This document shows, one piece after another, positions 10,081-18,518 of a stretch of 64,000 nt of DNA. The position numbers and the translations under genes were made by a program. Source of the stretch: Roseibacillus sp. (lineage in GTDB: Bacteria > Verrucomicrobiota > Verrucomicrobiia > Verrucomicrobiales > Akkermansiaceae); NCBI GenBank assembly GCA_029242545.1, contig JAQWTV010000066.1, positions 1-64,000 of the forward strand, given 5' to 3'. Each line of letters opens with the position of its first letter. The stretch's first letter is position 1. The notes under the pieces are model-generated. The model did not search any database. It was not told the origin of the DNA and saw only the letters and a list, made by a program, of their open reading frames with translations.

Positions 10081-10653
10081 ATGAATGAACGGGAGAAAAA
10101 ACTGTTGATCGTGGTAGCTGTCCTCGTGTTTGGGCTCATCAATGTGGGTGCCTATAAGCTGTATTATTTGCCGCAGAAAGAAGAGGCGGAGAAGAGCAAG
10201 GAGGAGTTCACGAGCAATAGGCAGACTGCACTTGAAATGCTAAAGATTCAGGACTCTCAGCGAGCAGAGATGGATTGGCTCGAGCGCAGTGAGCAGAAGG
10301 TGATTAAGAGCTCACAGCAGGCCCTTACCGACCTGGAGGGATTGGCAAACCGGGAGGCACAACGCAGGGGGCTCACAGTGAAGAGGGTAAAGCCTCTGCC
10401 GGCGCTGGAGGATCCCCAATTGGAATTCCATCGGGCCCGGGTCGAGATCGAGGTGAGTGGGAGGGAGCAGGTCCTGTTCCAGTGGATCGATCGATTGAAT
10501 GCTCCTTCCGACCTGCGTGCCGCTACGACCCTTAGTATCAACCCAAAAAAGGACGATGATACCCAGGTAGACTGCCGTGTTACTCTCGAGCAATGGTTCC
10601 TCCCGAAGGAAAAGTGGGAGAGCCAGAATGGTAGCGAAGAAGGTTCAACCTAA
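10081..10653 (+). CDS. GspM/PilO-like protein
   Basis: N-terminal TM (KKLLIVVAVLVFGLINVGAYKLYY), coiled coil, ferredoxin-like C-domain; immediately after L-like gene. Confidence 0.55.
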   Translation: MNEREKKLLIVVAVLVFGLINVGAYKLYYLPQKEEAEKSKEEFTSNRQTALEMLKIQDSQRAEMDWLERSEQKVIKSSQQALTDLEGLANREAQRRGLTVKRVKPLPALEDPQLEFHRARVEIEVSGREQVLFQWIDRLNAPSDLRAATTLSINPKKDDDTQVDCRVTLEQWFLPKEKWESQNGSEEGST

Positions 10654-10664
10654 AGATTTAAACC

Positions 10665-11249
10665 ATGATTAATCTCCCAAGACCACGACTGGTCCTCTTC
10701 CTTGCGGCGGGGCTGCTCCTTTCCCTGCCCCTTGAGGCTCAGGTTCCTAAAAAGCAGCCTCTTGGGCGCTACAGCGAACTCTGGACGAAGTCGGCTTTCA
10801 CGATACCCCCGCTCAAGGAAGTAGTAGAGGTTGAAGAAAAAAACCCTCTGGAAGAATACACTCTCGCGGGGGCATGCGAAGTAGAGGGAGGCTGGTTTGT
10901 GGTCTTGATCAATAAGAAGGAGCGAGACAAGCGGATCCGGTTGCATCCAGATGAGGAGAACGAAGAAGGATTCGAGGTCGTAAAGGTGGACCGTGGATTG
11001 TCCTACATGGATACGCGGGTCGAGATTAAGAGCCGGAGCGGGAAGATTGGAGCGGTAGAGTATGACGAGAAGTTTATAGTACTCAAAAAGGCAACTCCAA
11101 AGGCTCCAGCGGGCAAGAAGCCCTCAGTCAAACCCAGTCAGCGGCCATCCACTCCTCAGCGGACCGCAACCCCTTCCAAACGTCCGACCAGTCCCTCCTC
11201 AGGAGGGAATCCGCGTGTTCGACGCATCCCAAGTCCTCCCAGTCGTTAG
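10665..11249 (+). CDS. Hypothetical periplasmic protein, GspC/PilP-like by position, with S/P/K/R-rich tail
   Basis: Signal peptide (LVLFLAAGLLLSLPLEAQ); lies between M-like gene and secretin. Confidence 0.4.
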   Translation: MINLPRPRLVLFLAAGLLLSLPLEAQVPKKQPLGRYSELWTKSAFTIPPLKEVVEVEEKNPLEEYTLAGACEVEGGWFVVLINKKERDKRIRLHPDEENEEGFEVVKVDRGLSYMDTRVEIKSRSGKIGAVEYDEKFIVLKKATPKAPAGKKPSVKPSQRPSTPQRTATPSKRPTSPSSGGNPRVRRIPSPPSR

Positions 11250-11278
11250 AGGACAGATAGTTTTTACCCAGCATCATA

Positions 11279-13843
11279 ATGAGATTAATAATTGCATTCT
11301 CCCTCCTGTTCGCCCTGGTGCCGCCATTGGTGGCGCAGGAAAATGATCCTCCGGCACCCCAGAATCCTCCTGCGCCTCCAGCTCCGGCAGCTGAGCCACC
11401 AGTGGCTCCTCCTGCCCCGGTTGCTCCGGTTGAGAATCCAGCCGCTCCCGTAGAAAACCCGGTTGTTCCTCCTGCTCCGGTTCCCGCTCCCGCGTTGCCA
11501 GGCCTGGTTCCTCCCGCTCCGGGTGAGAACCCGATCAATCCGGACCCTCAGGACCCTGTGCCCGGAGAGGCCAAAGCGGCCATCTCAAATGCACCAGATC
11601 CAAACCAGCCTGCTCAGCTTAATGCAGCCAACCTGAACGGTCAGGATATTGCAGATCTATATTTCACATACACGGGCAAGAAGGTTCTGGTCAGCCAGGA
11701 AGCATCGGCAGCGGAGGTGTCCTTTATTGTGCCCGGGCAGATGACCTACGCTGAGGCTGCGATGGTGATCGAGAAGAGGCTTGTAATGGAAGGGCTTGAG
11801 ATCGTTCCTGATGATGATGATCCAAGCTTCGTAAAGCTTGTGCTCTCTAACTCGCAGACCAGTGGTCCCAAACCCCTTGGCCCTCCTGTCGGTGACGACA
11901 TTGATCAACTGGAAGGAAAAGTATCTGCTGATGGTTTCGTTACCTACGTGATGGCTCTGACGTATCTCAAGCCCGATGACGCGCTTCGGGCGTTCCAGTC
12001 GGTTGTTCAGCAGTTTGGGTCGGCGGGAACCGTCGCGGCTATTCCGAATGCCGGATCTGTTGTGATCTCCGGTAACCTCCCGCTCGTTCGAATGCTGGTG
12101 GAATTGAAGGACCGGATTGATGTCCCCTCGGCGCAGGTGGGAACAAAATTCGTGGAAGTGACCTTTGCTGATGTGGAGGATCTTGCTGCAAGGTTGAATG
12201 AGATTTTCAATAGCCAGCGCCAGAACAATAGTACTACCGCAGGGGTTCGAAGAACTACGAACACCGCAGCGAATCCAGCTGCGCCGCCAGCACCAAATGC
12301 CGCAGCTGCGGCAGCAGCGGCTGCCAGAGCTAATACCCCGGGAGCATCCTCCTCAGCCGGGGAAGACACCCCCATCAACATCATTGCTCAGCCAAGAACC
12401 AGTCGTATCTTCCTGATGGGGAGACCGGTGGATATCCTCTTCGTGGAGGGCTTGATCGCTGACTTTGATGCCCCCAGCTCAAAGCGGAATTTCCTGCGTA
12501 AGAAGCTCCGTTATCTACCTGTCACGGAGTTTATTCCAGTGGCTGCTGATGCGCTTGAGCGGACCTTGGAAAGCGCGGTTGGAGGCGCGGGAGGAAGCTC
12601 TCGTAGCTCTGCCAGCACAACTGGTCGGAACAGTGGAGCAAGCAGTCGTCGGACCACCGGGACCAATGCCACGGGCCGCTCCAACGCTGGGACTGGAGGA
12701 ACCGGGGGAGGTTCGCGTGCTCAACTCGCTCAACAGGATATTCAGACTGCTCCGGAATCAATTCTCATCGGCAAGACTTTGCTGGTTGGAGATAACATTT
12801 CTAACAGCATCGTGGTGAATGGTCCTCCGCACCATATCGAGATCGTGCAGAGTCTCGTCGATGAGCTGGATCAGCCATCAGAGCAGGTAGCAATCACGGC
12901 CGTCTTCGCGCGCTATGACCTTGGTAAAGATCGCAGCTTTGGAGTCGACCTTGGCCGGCTACTGACCGGCGACAGTGATTTCAGAGGCGCTTTACAGAAT
13001 AGAAATGGGGTTCCCTCTGTGATTGACCCGAATACCCTTCTCGACTTCAACTCGCTTCTTGGTGCTCCGGGGGCCGCCGCAGGAGGGCTCTCAGCTTATG
13101 CTGTGATCGGAGACAACTTCGGGGTTTTTGTGAATGCACTAGAGAGCAACAGGAACTTCACGGCGATCTCACGGCCAACCATTTTCACTACGAACAATGG
13201 GGTGGCCAGGATCAGTTCTGGTTCACGGATTGCGGTTCCAACCAGTACATTCCAAGGCGGAACCCAGACCGGATTTTCGACGAACGTGGAGTTCCGCGAT
13301 ATTGTTCTTGAGCTAGAAGTTCGGCCGTTGGTGAACTCCCCAGATGAGGTAACCCTCGAGATTTCTCTCGTCAGGGACAACATCGGGGAAAATCGGGCGA
13401 TCCAGGGATTTGGAGAGGTTCCGGATATTGATACGGATGAAATTTCCACGAGAGTCACGGTGCCCAATCGCTCTACCATCGTTCTTGGAGGACTCATTAC
13501 TGAGTCGGATACCCGAAGCGGATCAGGAGTTCCTTTCCTCAGTTCAATCCCGATCCTGAATAAGCTTCTGGGAGTGAGCAGTAAGGATATTCTCCGAGAA
13601 GAGCTCGTGATTCTAATCCACCCGTCAATTCTCACCGATCCGTCCGAGGTTGCTGCGTATCAGAAGGCTTTTGATTCTGATAGCAGGGTTTCCCCACGGG
13701 CCCGTGCCTCGGTTCAGAAGGGAGTTCTGCCGCCTCGGGGCGCACTGGCGCCTGACGAAGAGGCTGAGCAAAAGAAGGTTGCCCCGGGCTCCATGATGAC
13801 ATCCCCTGTGCATCGGGCCATGCGCAAGAAAAGTGGACGCTAG
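11279..13843 (+). CDS. Type II secretion secretin, GspD-like
   Basis: Signal peptide, N-domains, secretin core (VEFRDIVLELEVRPLVNSPDEVTLEISL, TRVTVPNRSTIVLGGLITES, VPFLSSIPILNKLLG). Confidence 0.93.
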   Translation: MRLIIAFSLLFALVPPLVAQENDPPAPQNPPAPPAPAAEPPVAPPAPVAPVENPAAPVENPVVPPAPVPAPALPGLVPPAPGENPINPDPQDPVPGEAKAAISNAPDPNQPAQLNAANLNGQDIADLYFTYTGKKVLVSQEASAAEVSFIVPGQMTYAEAAMVIEKRLVMEGLEIVPDDDDPSFVKLVLSNSQTSGPKPLGPPVGDDIDQLEGKVSADGFVTYVMALTYLKPDDALRAFQSVVQQFGSAGTVAAIPNAGSVVISGNLPLVRMLVELKDRIDVPSAQVGTKFVEVTFADVEDLAARLNEIFNSQRQNNSTTAGVRRTTNTAANPAAPPAPNAAAAAAAAARANTPGASSSAGEDTPINIIAQPRTSRIFLMGRPVDILFVEGLIADFDAPSSKRNFLRKKLRYLPVTEFIPVAADALERTLESAVGGAGGSSRSSASTTGRNSGASSRRTTGTNATGRSNAGTGGTGGGSRAQLAQQDIQTAPESILIGKTLLVGDNISNSIVVNGPPHHIEIVQSLVDELDQPSEQVAITAVFARYDLGKDRSFGVDLGRLLTGDSDFRGALQNRNGVPSVIDPNTLLDFNSLLGAPGAAAGGLSAYAVIGDNFGVFVNALESNRNFTAISRPTIFTTNNGVARISSGSRIAVPTSTFQGGTQTGFSTNVEFRDIVLELEVRPLVNSPDEVTLEISLVRDNIGENRAIQGFGEVPDIDTDEISTRVTVPNRSTIVLGGLITESDTRSGSGVPFLSSIPILNKLLGVSSKDILREELVILIHPSILTDPSEVAAYQKAFDSDSRVSPRARASVQKGVLPPRGALAPDEEAEQKKVAPGSMMTSPVHRAMRKKSGR

Positions 13844-13855
13844 GGCAGGCCCTAG
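13840..13855. repeat. Palindrome CTAGGGC-AG-GCCCTAG overlapping the gspD-like stop codon
   Basis: Perfect 7-bp arms, 2-nt centre; weak terminator candidate. Confidence 0.35.
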
Positions 13856-13964
13856 ATAGTTGTGTTTAGCCCTTTGTGGATGGTTATTCCGCCATCTCGC
13901 AGGAGGCGCTTGCCATGAGGGCCCGGAATCGCTTCATTAGCGCCCCCAGCAAAATCCCACTTCC

Positions 13965-15362
13965 ATGGCCGACCAACCCTCCCAAGAATCGAGTCCTGTT
14001 GAAATTTCAGTAGCGGACCTTCCCAAGAACCTTGGAGACCTTGTGCTCAAGGCAGATGCAGCTATCGAGCAAAATAATTTGGGCTATGCCGTGAAGCTCC
14101 TTTTGTCCGTCCTGAAGGCGGAGCCAGGTTTTGTCGACGGTCGGAAAAAGCTTCGTGCGGCGGAGATGAAGATCGCGGGGCCTCCCAAGAAAAAGGGTCT
14201 TTTCGGTGGGGGTGGAGCCGGGAAGTTGAAGGGGAGGGCCAAGAAGGATCCCGCGGGTGTGATAGATGACATCGAGAAGGAGTTGGAGAAGGATCCCTAC
14301 AATGCAGGTCTGAACGAATTGCTTCATGATGTCTCCTTTAGCCTAAACATGCTGGATACCGCGGCCTTCGCACTCGAGACAATCCGGCGCGCAACTCCGG
14401 ACAATACGAAACTCCTGCATAAACTTGCGACGTTCTATGAGGCGCGGAACATGCCCGAGGAGGCTGCCGCAGTTTACAAGGATATTGTTAAGGCCGATCC
14501 AACTGACACGGATGCGGTCAAGGGTGAAAAAGATATGACAGCGCGGGCCTCGATGGCGCGTAGTCAGGATGCTTCGGGCGCCCTGGTGAAGAAGGATGAC
14601 AAGGAAACGCTGGCCCTCGAGAAGGCTTCCCGGGCAGCGATGACTCAGGATCAACTTGAGGAAAAGCGCGATCAGCTGGTCCAACAATACAATGAGGACG
14701 TTAACAATTTCGAAGTGGTCAAGCAGCTAGCCGCCATCTACGAGCAGTCGGAGGATTGGGCCATGGCTCAGCAGATGTATGAGTGGGCTCATACGCTTTC
14801 AGCGGGGGATGCGGCCCTTAAAATGAAGTCCAATAACATGAAGGACCGGGCAGGGGAGGAAGAGATTCGAGTATTGGAATCCCGTGTTGAGGAAAATCCC
14901 GATGATGAAGAGGCTCAGGCGGCCCTTGAGGACTATCAGCAGACCCGGGCAGTTGCGCAGGTGGATGAGCGTCGGAAGCGGGTGGAGCAGAATCCAACGG
15001 ATCCGCAATTACGCTATGATCTGGGTCAGGCCCTCTATCATGCAGGCGAATACAGTGAGGCGATTCCCCATCTCCAGCAAGCGACCCGAAACCCTCATAT
15101 TCGAACCAGAGTGCTTTTGCTCCTTGGGCGGACGTTTGACGCCAAAGGAATGAGCGATATGGCAATCAAGCAGCTGACGGATGCTAATTCAGAGCTCACC
15201 GTGATGGATAAGACCAAGAAGGAGGTTCTCTACGAACTCGGCTTGATCCACGATAAGGTGTCCAGCAAGGACGATGCGCTCAATTGTTTCAAGCAGATCT
15301 ACGAGGTGGACTACGGCTACCGGGATGTTGCCCATCGAGTGGAGTCCTCATACTCCGGCTAG
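13965..15362 (+). CDS. Tetratricopeptide-repeat protein
   Basis: Multiple TPR helices (LATFYEARNMPEEAAAVYKDIVKADP; LRYDLGQALYHAGEYSEAIPHLQQATRNP); no signal peptide. Confidence 0.8.
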   Translation: MADQPSQESSPVEISVADLPKNLGDLVLKADAAIEQNNLGYAVKLLLSVLKAEPGFVDGRKKLRAAEMKIAGPPKKKGLFGGGGAGKLKGRAKKDPAGVIDDIEKELEKDPYNAGLNELLHDVSFSLNMLDTAAFALETIRRATPDNTKLLHKLATFYEARNMPEEAAAVYKDIVKADPTDTDAVKGEKDMTARASMARSQDASGALVKKDDKETLALEKASRAAMTQDQLEEKRDQLVQQYNEDVNNFEVVKQLAAIYEQSEDWAMAQQMYEWAHTLSAGDAALKMKSNNMKDRAGEEEIRVLESRVEENPDDEEAQAALEDYQQTRAVAQVDERRKRVEQNPTDPQLRYDLGQALYHAGEYSEAIPHLQQATRNPHIRTRVLLLLGRTFDAKGMSDMAIKQLTDANSELTVMDKTKKEVLYELGLIHDKVSSKDDALNCFKQIYEVDYGYRDVAHRVESSYSG

Positions 15363-15387
15363 CTGCAAGCTGACCCGCAGTAAGCCT

Positions 15388-16008
15388 TTAGAATTTATCC
15401 AAGGCATCCACGCAAAAGCGTGACCATGACTCAAGCAGGTCGTAGAGTGGCCCCTGAAGCTCTTCGGTGCTCTTAAATTGGAGGTCGCAGAGGGCATCTT
15501 CACGAGCCTGAGCCTCCATGCTTTCGAGCTCGAAAAGGTGGACAACTCCGAGATGCACACGACCTACGGGGTTGCTGTCGTCATTTAGAAGAGCGACAAT
15601 CCTTTGCTGAGGACGAGCGGGGAGAGCGATCTCTTCATCGATTTCTCGTGCCACCCCAGCGATGTAGGTGGCATGACCCAAGGGGTCGCTCCTCTCGTCG
15701 ACTGGATTGATGTGTCCCCCAATCCCGAGTGATCCCTGAGCATGGAGTCTGCTCTCTCCGCCAGATTTTCCACGGACATAATGGAGGTAATGATTCCCGA
15801 ACCGGAAGATGGAGTATGGGATAATCTGTTTGAAGCCGGGGTCATCCTCCGCGGCTTCTCGATCCATAAAGAAGTTGTTAGACGGGTCCAGAAGGGTGGG
15901 GATATAGTGATCCGTTTCAGTGGTCAGGCCTTGAAAGGCTCCCAGATCATCTAAAAGGCTACGCGGAACAACCAAGATCTCCTCTCCATCATATTTGGAC
16001 ATGCCCAA
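15388..16008 (-). CDS. NUDIX-domain protein
   Basis: NUDIX-like box GHINPVD...ATYIAGVAREIDEEI. Confidence 0.6.
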   Translation of the reverse strand: MGMSKYDGEEILVVPRSLLDDLGAFQGLTTETDHYIPTLLDPSNNFFMDREAAEDDPGFKQIIPYSIFRFGNHYLHYVRGKSGGESRLHAQGSLGIGGHINPVDERSDPLGHATYIAGVAREIDEEIALPARPQQRIVALLNDDSNPVGRVHLGVVHLFELESMEAQAREDALCDLQFKSTEELQGPLYDLLESWSRFCVDALDKF

Positions 16009-16096
16009 CTCTGGGTCTGAACAGTGGTGATTCGAACTGCTAAATCAAAACCTGAATGGGAACAGATGTTAAAAACTCTCGGTTCTTCCAAGGCTC

Positions 16097-16621
16097 CTAC
16101 TGTGGTGTTGTTGTGGATGTGGAGGTAATCAGCTCGAGGATCTTCTCATCATTCTCACCAGCAGCCCACACGTGACGAAGAAAGTCAGCAGGGTGAATGC
16201 TTTTTTTACGAAGGAAGGCGCGGTCTCCGCCACAGCAATACATAATATCGGGATCAAGTTCGCCGCGGAGTTTTGCGCGAGCTTTAGTTATGATCCGGGG
16301 AAGGTAGGCGATTTCTCCCAGGGTATCTCCGAAAGTCGGCAGAGCTTCTCTTGTGATTTCTTTGTCACTGAGTTTGCCATTCTGAACGACTTGCAGGTAA
16401 TCACGGCGAACCGCGGCAATTAAAAGAGCCGTGGTGGCTGCAGGAGCGTTTTCATCCACATGGTCTTCAATAAAGTCGAATAGTTCCCGTGGCTTGCAGC
16501 CAATACCTTTGAGAAATTTCAGATCTTCTGCGCTGTAGTATCCTTCGAAGTCGCTATTGCCGGCCCGGTAGAGCTCGACACAGCGATTAAAAAGGAGAGT
16601 GAATGTTTCATTCCAAGTCAT
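16097..16621 (-). CDS. DUF5069-like protein
   Basis: AYLPRIITKARAKLRGELDPDIMYCCGGDRAFLRK resembles the DUF5069 family (recollection, not searched). Confidence 0.5.
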   Translation of the reverse strand: MTWNETFTLLFNRCVELYRAGNSDFEGYYSAEDLKFLKGIGCKPRELFDFIEDHVDENAPAATTALLIAAVRRDYLQVVQNGKLSDKEITREALPTFGDTLGEIAYLPRIITKARAKLRGELDPDIMYCCGGDRAFLRKKSIHPADFLRHVWAAGENDEKILELITSTSTTTPQ

Positions 16622-16796
16622 GTTTCCCGCTTAGTTGAGGTCTCAAATCCCAATCTGTCAACCATGGTGGCTCGAGGATACGCAGGATGATGGCGTAAGG
16701 ATTATTTTGAGGGGAGCCAGTAAATTTATTGATGGATACGGGTGCAGGTCACGCGGCCCCACCTGTAAGCGAATCAGGGCGTCTTCTTGCCTGTCC

Positions 16797-16930
16797 TCAC
16801 TGATAAAAGTTTAAGAGGTTCGGGAAGCCGCCGAAGAGTTCGTCGTTCGTCATCAGCGAAATATTGAAGGCGAGATCCCTGATGCTGTCATCGGCTTTCA
16901 GGATATGTGCGTTCTCCGGTTGGCACTAGC
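16797..16930 (-). pseudogene. Possible decayed 3' gene end, family unknown
   Basis: Minus-strand reading PENAHILKADDSIRDLAFNISLMTNDELFGGFPNLLNFYQ* with an upstream in-frame stop and no start; protein-like composition in a 0.4 kb gap. Confidence 0.3.
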
Positions 16931-17033
16931 GATGATCTCAAGGATTGTCTCCAGAGAATATTCTATGCAGCGTCATGCAATGTGTCGGGAGAGCCTCTGC
17001 CGCAGGGAAGATGCCTGAACGAGCTGAACCAAC

Positions 17034-17471
17034 CTATTCGTTCAGTCTCTTGAGGGCTTGTCGCCGGAACTCGGGAGTCTCACGCAGGGTCTCTGTAACG
17101 GCCCGTAGCGCGCTAAGGGTTGCTCTGGAAACATGATGCTCCATTCCCTCCACGTCCTTGTAGATCGTGTCTTCGTCGATGCCGAAAATCCTGAGAAATT
17201 CGGTCAGGAGCTCGTGACGGTCAATGATTGCTTTTGCGATCTGCTCTCCCTCTGGGGTCAGGACCGTGCCGCGGTACTTCTCGTGCTTTACGAGCCCCTC
17301 GGAGTCCAGTCGCTGGAGCATCTTGGTGACGCTGGCCTGGGAAATGCTCAGGCGCTGGGAAATGTCAACCGGTCTGGCATAGCCCTTCTCTTCTATGAGG
17401 TGCAGGATTTGTTCCAGGTAGTCGTCCATTGCGACGCTACCACTGGTTCTGGAGGCATGAGAACCCACCAA
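17034..17471 (-). CDS. MntR/DtxR-family metal-dependent transcriptional regulator
   Basis: MDDYLEQILHLIEEKGYARPVDISQRLSISQASVTKMLQRLDSEGLVKHEKYRGTVLTPEGEQIA, classical wHTH plus dimerisation region. Confidence 0.88.
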   Translation of the reverse strand: MVGSHASRTSGSVAMDDYLEQILHLIEEKGYARPVDISQRLSISQASVTKMLQRLDSEGLVKHEKYRGTVLTPEGEQIAKAIIDRHELLTEFLRIFGIDEDTIYKDVEGMEHHVSRATLSALRAVTETLRETPEFRRQALKRLNE

Positions 17472-17533
17472 GGGAGGGTAGCTGGCTATTTCTGTTCACG
17501 CACGGAATTTCCCACAATTCTTGGAACTGGCCT

Positions 17534-18421
17534 CTAATCCGTTTCCAAGCCGGCGAAGGATTCTATCAGTAATTCCCCGGAATACAGATCGCGATTCGAT
17601 GCTTGGAACTCAGATTTCAGCCTTACTTCCAAGGCGCTGAGGTCAAGCAATTCCCATCCGACAAAGGTCCATTGCCCATCTGCTCCGTCATGAGGAAAAC
17701 CAAGAAGAAGGTGATGAGCCTCTTCCGTGATCTTGGATGAGGATGACGAGGCAAGCTTGTAATAAAAGCTCCTCAAGGTAGAGGCACGACTTTTGTCCTC
17801 GAAGAGTTTTGGGTCGAGATACGTAATTCTTCCAGACTCGACGTGTTCGATACGGAGGTCTGGATACCCAGTGCGTTGTTCCTTTCCGTTGCCGGTTTGA
17901 GGAATGGAGCAGAAGAGAGCCTCGTGAGCGTCGATATGCTCTCGCAGAGTATCCTCGAAGAAAACTGAACCTTCATTAATCCGGCGGAGATCTCTAAGCG
18001 CGGAGCTCTCGCTGCTATGGATTTTAATTGCGTGATCAGCAGCCTCTCGGATTGCTTCGAGAATGATGGAAGATACCGGATCTTTCTTGTCGAAAGGAGC
18101 TACTATGTGTCCGGTCGAACTCTCGACGAGTTGGGCAAAGGAGAAGCCACGTTTTCCCAGGTCCGGGGTCTGAAGGATGGCGATGAGATCCTGACTTTCG
18201 GCAGGTGATGCCCGAGGGGATTGCGCATGCTGCGCCTCGGCTTTCCGCTCGGCCTCCTTACGGCTTGCAAGGCGTCCAATTTCGAATGATCCGAAAGCGA
18301 CAAGGAAGAGCACACCAGGTGCGATCATGAGAAGGCGCTCGCGGGGGGTCATCTTAGCCAAGCATCTCTGGTAACGGCTAAGGAGGCAAGTAAGGTGACA
18401 TGAGACAAATCGACCCGACAT
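17534..18421 (-). CDS. Hypothetical membrane-anchored protein (start may be 18352)
   Basis: N-terminal TM (LLMIAPGVLFLVAFGSFEIG), no recognised domain. Confidence 0.5.
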   Translation of the reverse strand: MSGRFVSCHLTCLLSRYQRCLAKMTPRERLLMIAPGVLFLVAFGSFEIGRLASRKEAERKAEAQHAQSPRASPAESQDLIAILQTPDLGKRGFSFAQLVESSTGHIVAPFDKKDPVSSIILEAIREAADHAIKIHSSESSALRDLRRINEGSVFFEDTLREHIDAHEALFCSIPQTGNGKEQRTGYPDLRIEHVESGRITYLDPKLFEDKSRASTLRSFYYKLASSSSSKITEEAHHLLLGFPHDGADGQWTFVGWELLDLSALEVRLKSEFQASNRDLYSGELLIESFAGLETD

Positions 18422-18518
18422 GCTGTCCCGTTTTCCGGGTCACGGTGTCCCTCGATCGATATCAAGCCCCTGAAATACAGGGAGTTAATGATGGTCCGGG
18501 AATTGCGATAACCCTGCC

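Noticed and set aside
18422-18518. Looked for a CIRCE (HrcA) heat-shock operator upstream of clpB
   Set aside because: No TTAGCACTC-N9-GAGTGCTAA-like repeat is visible.
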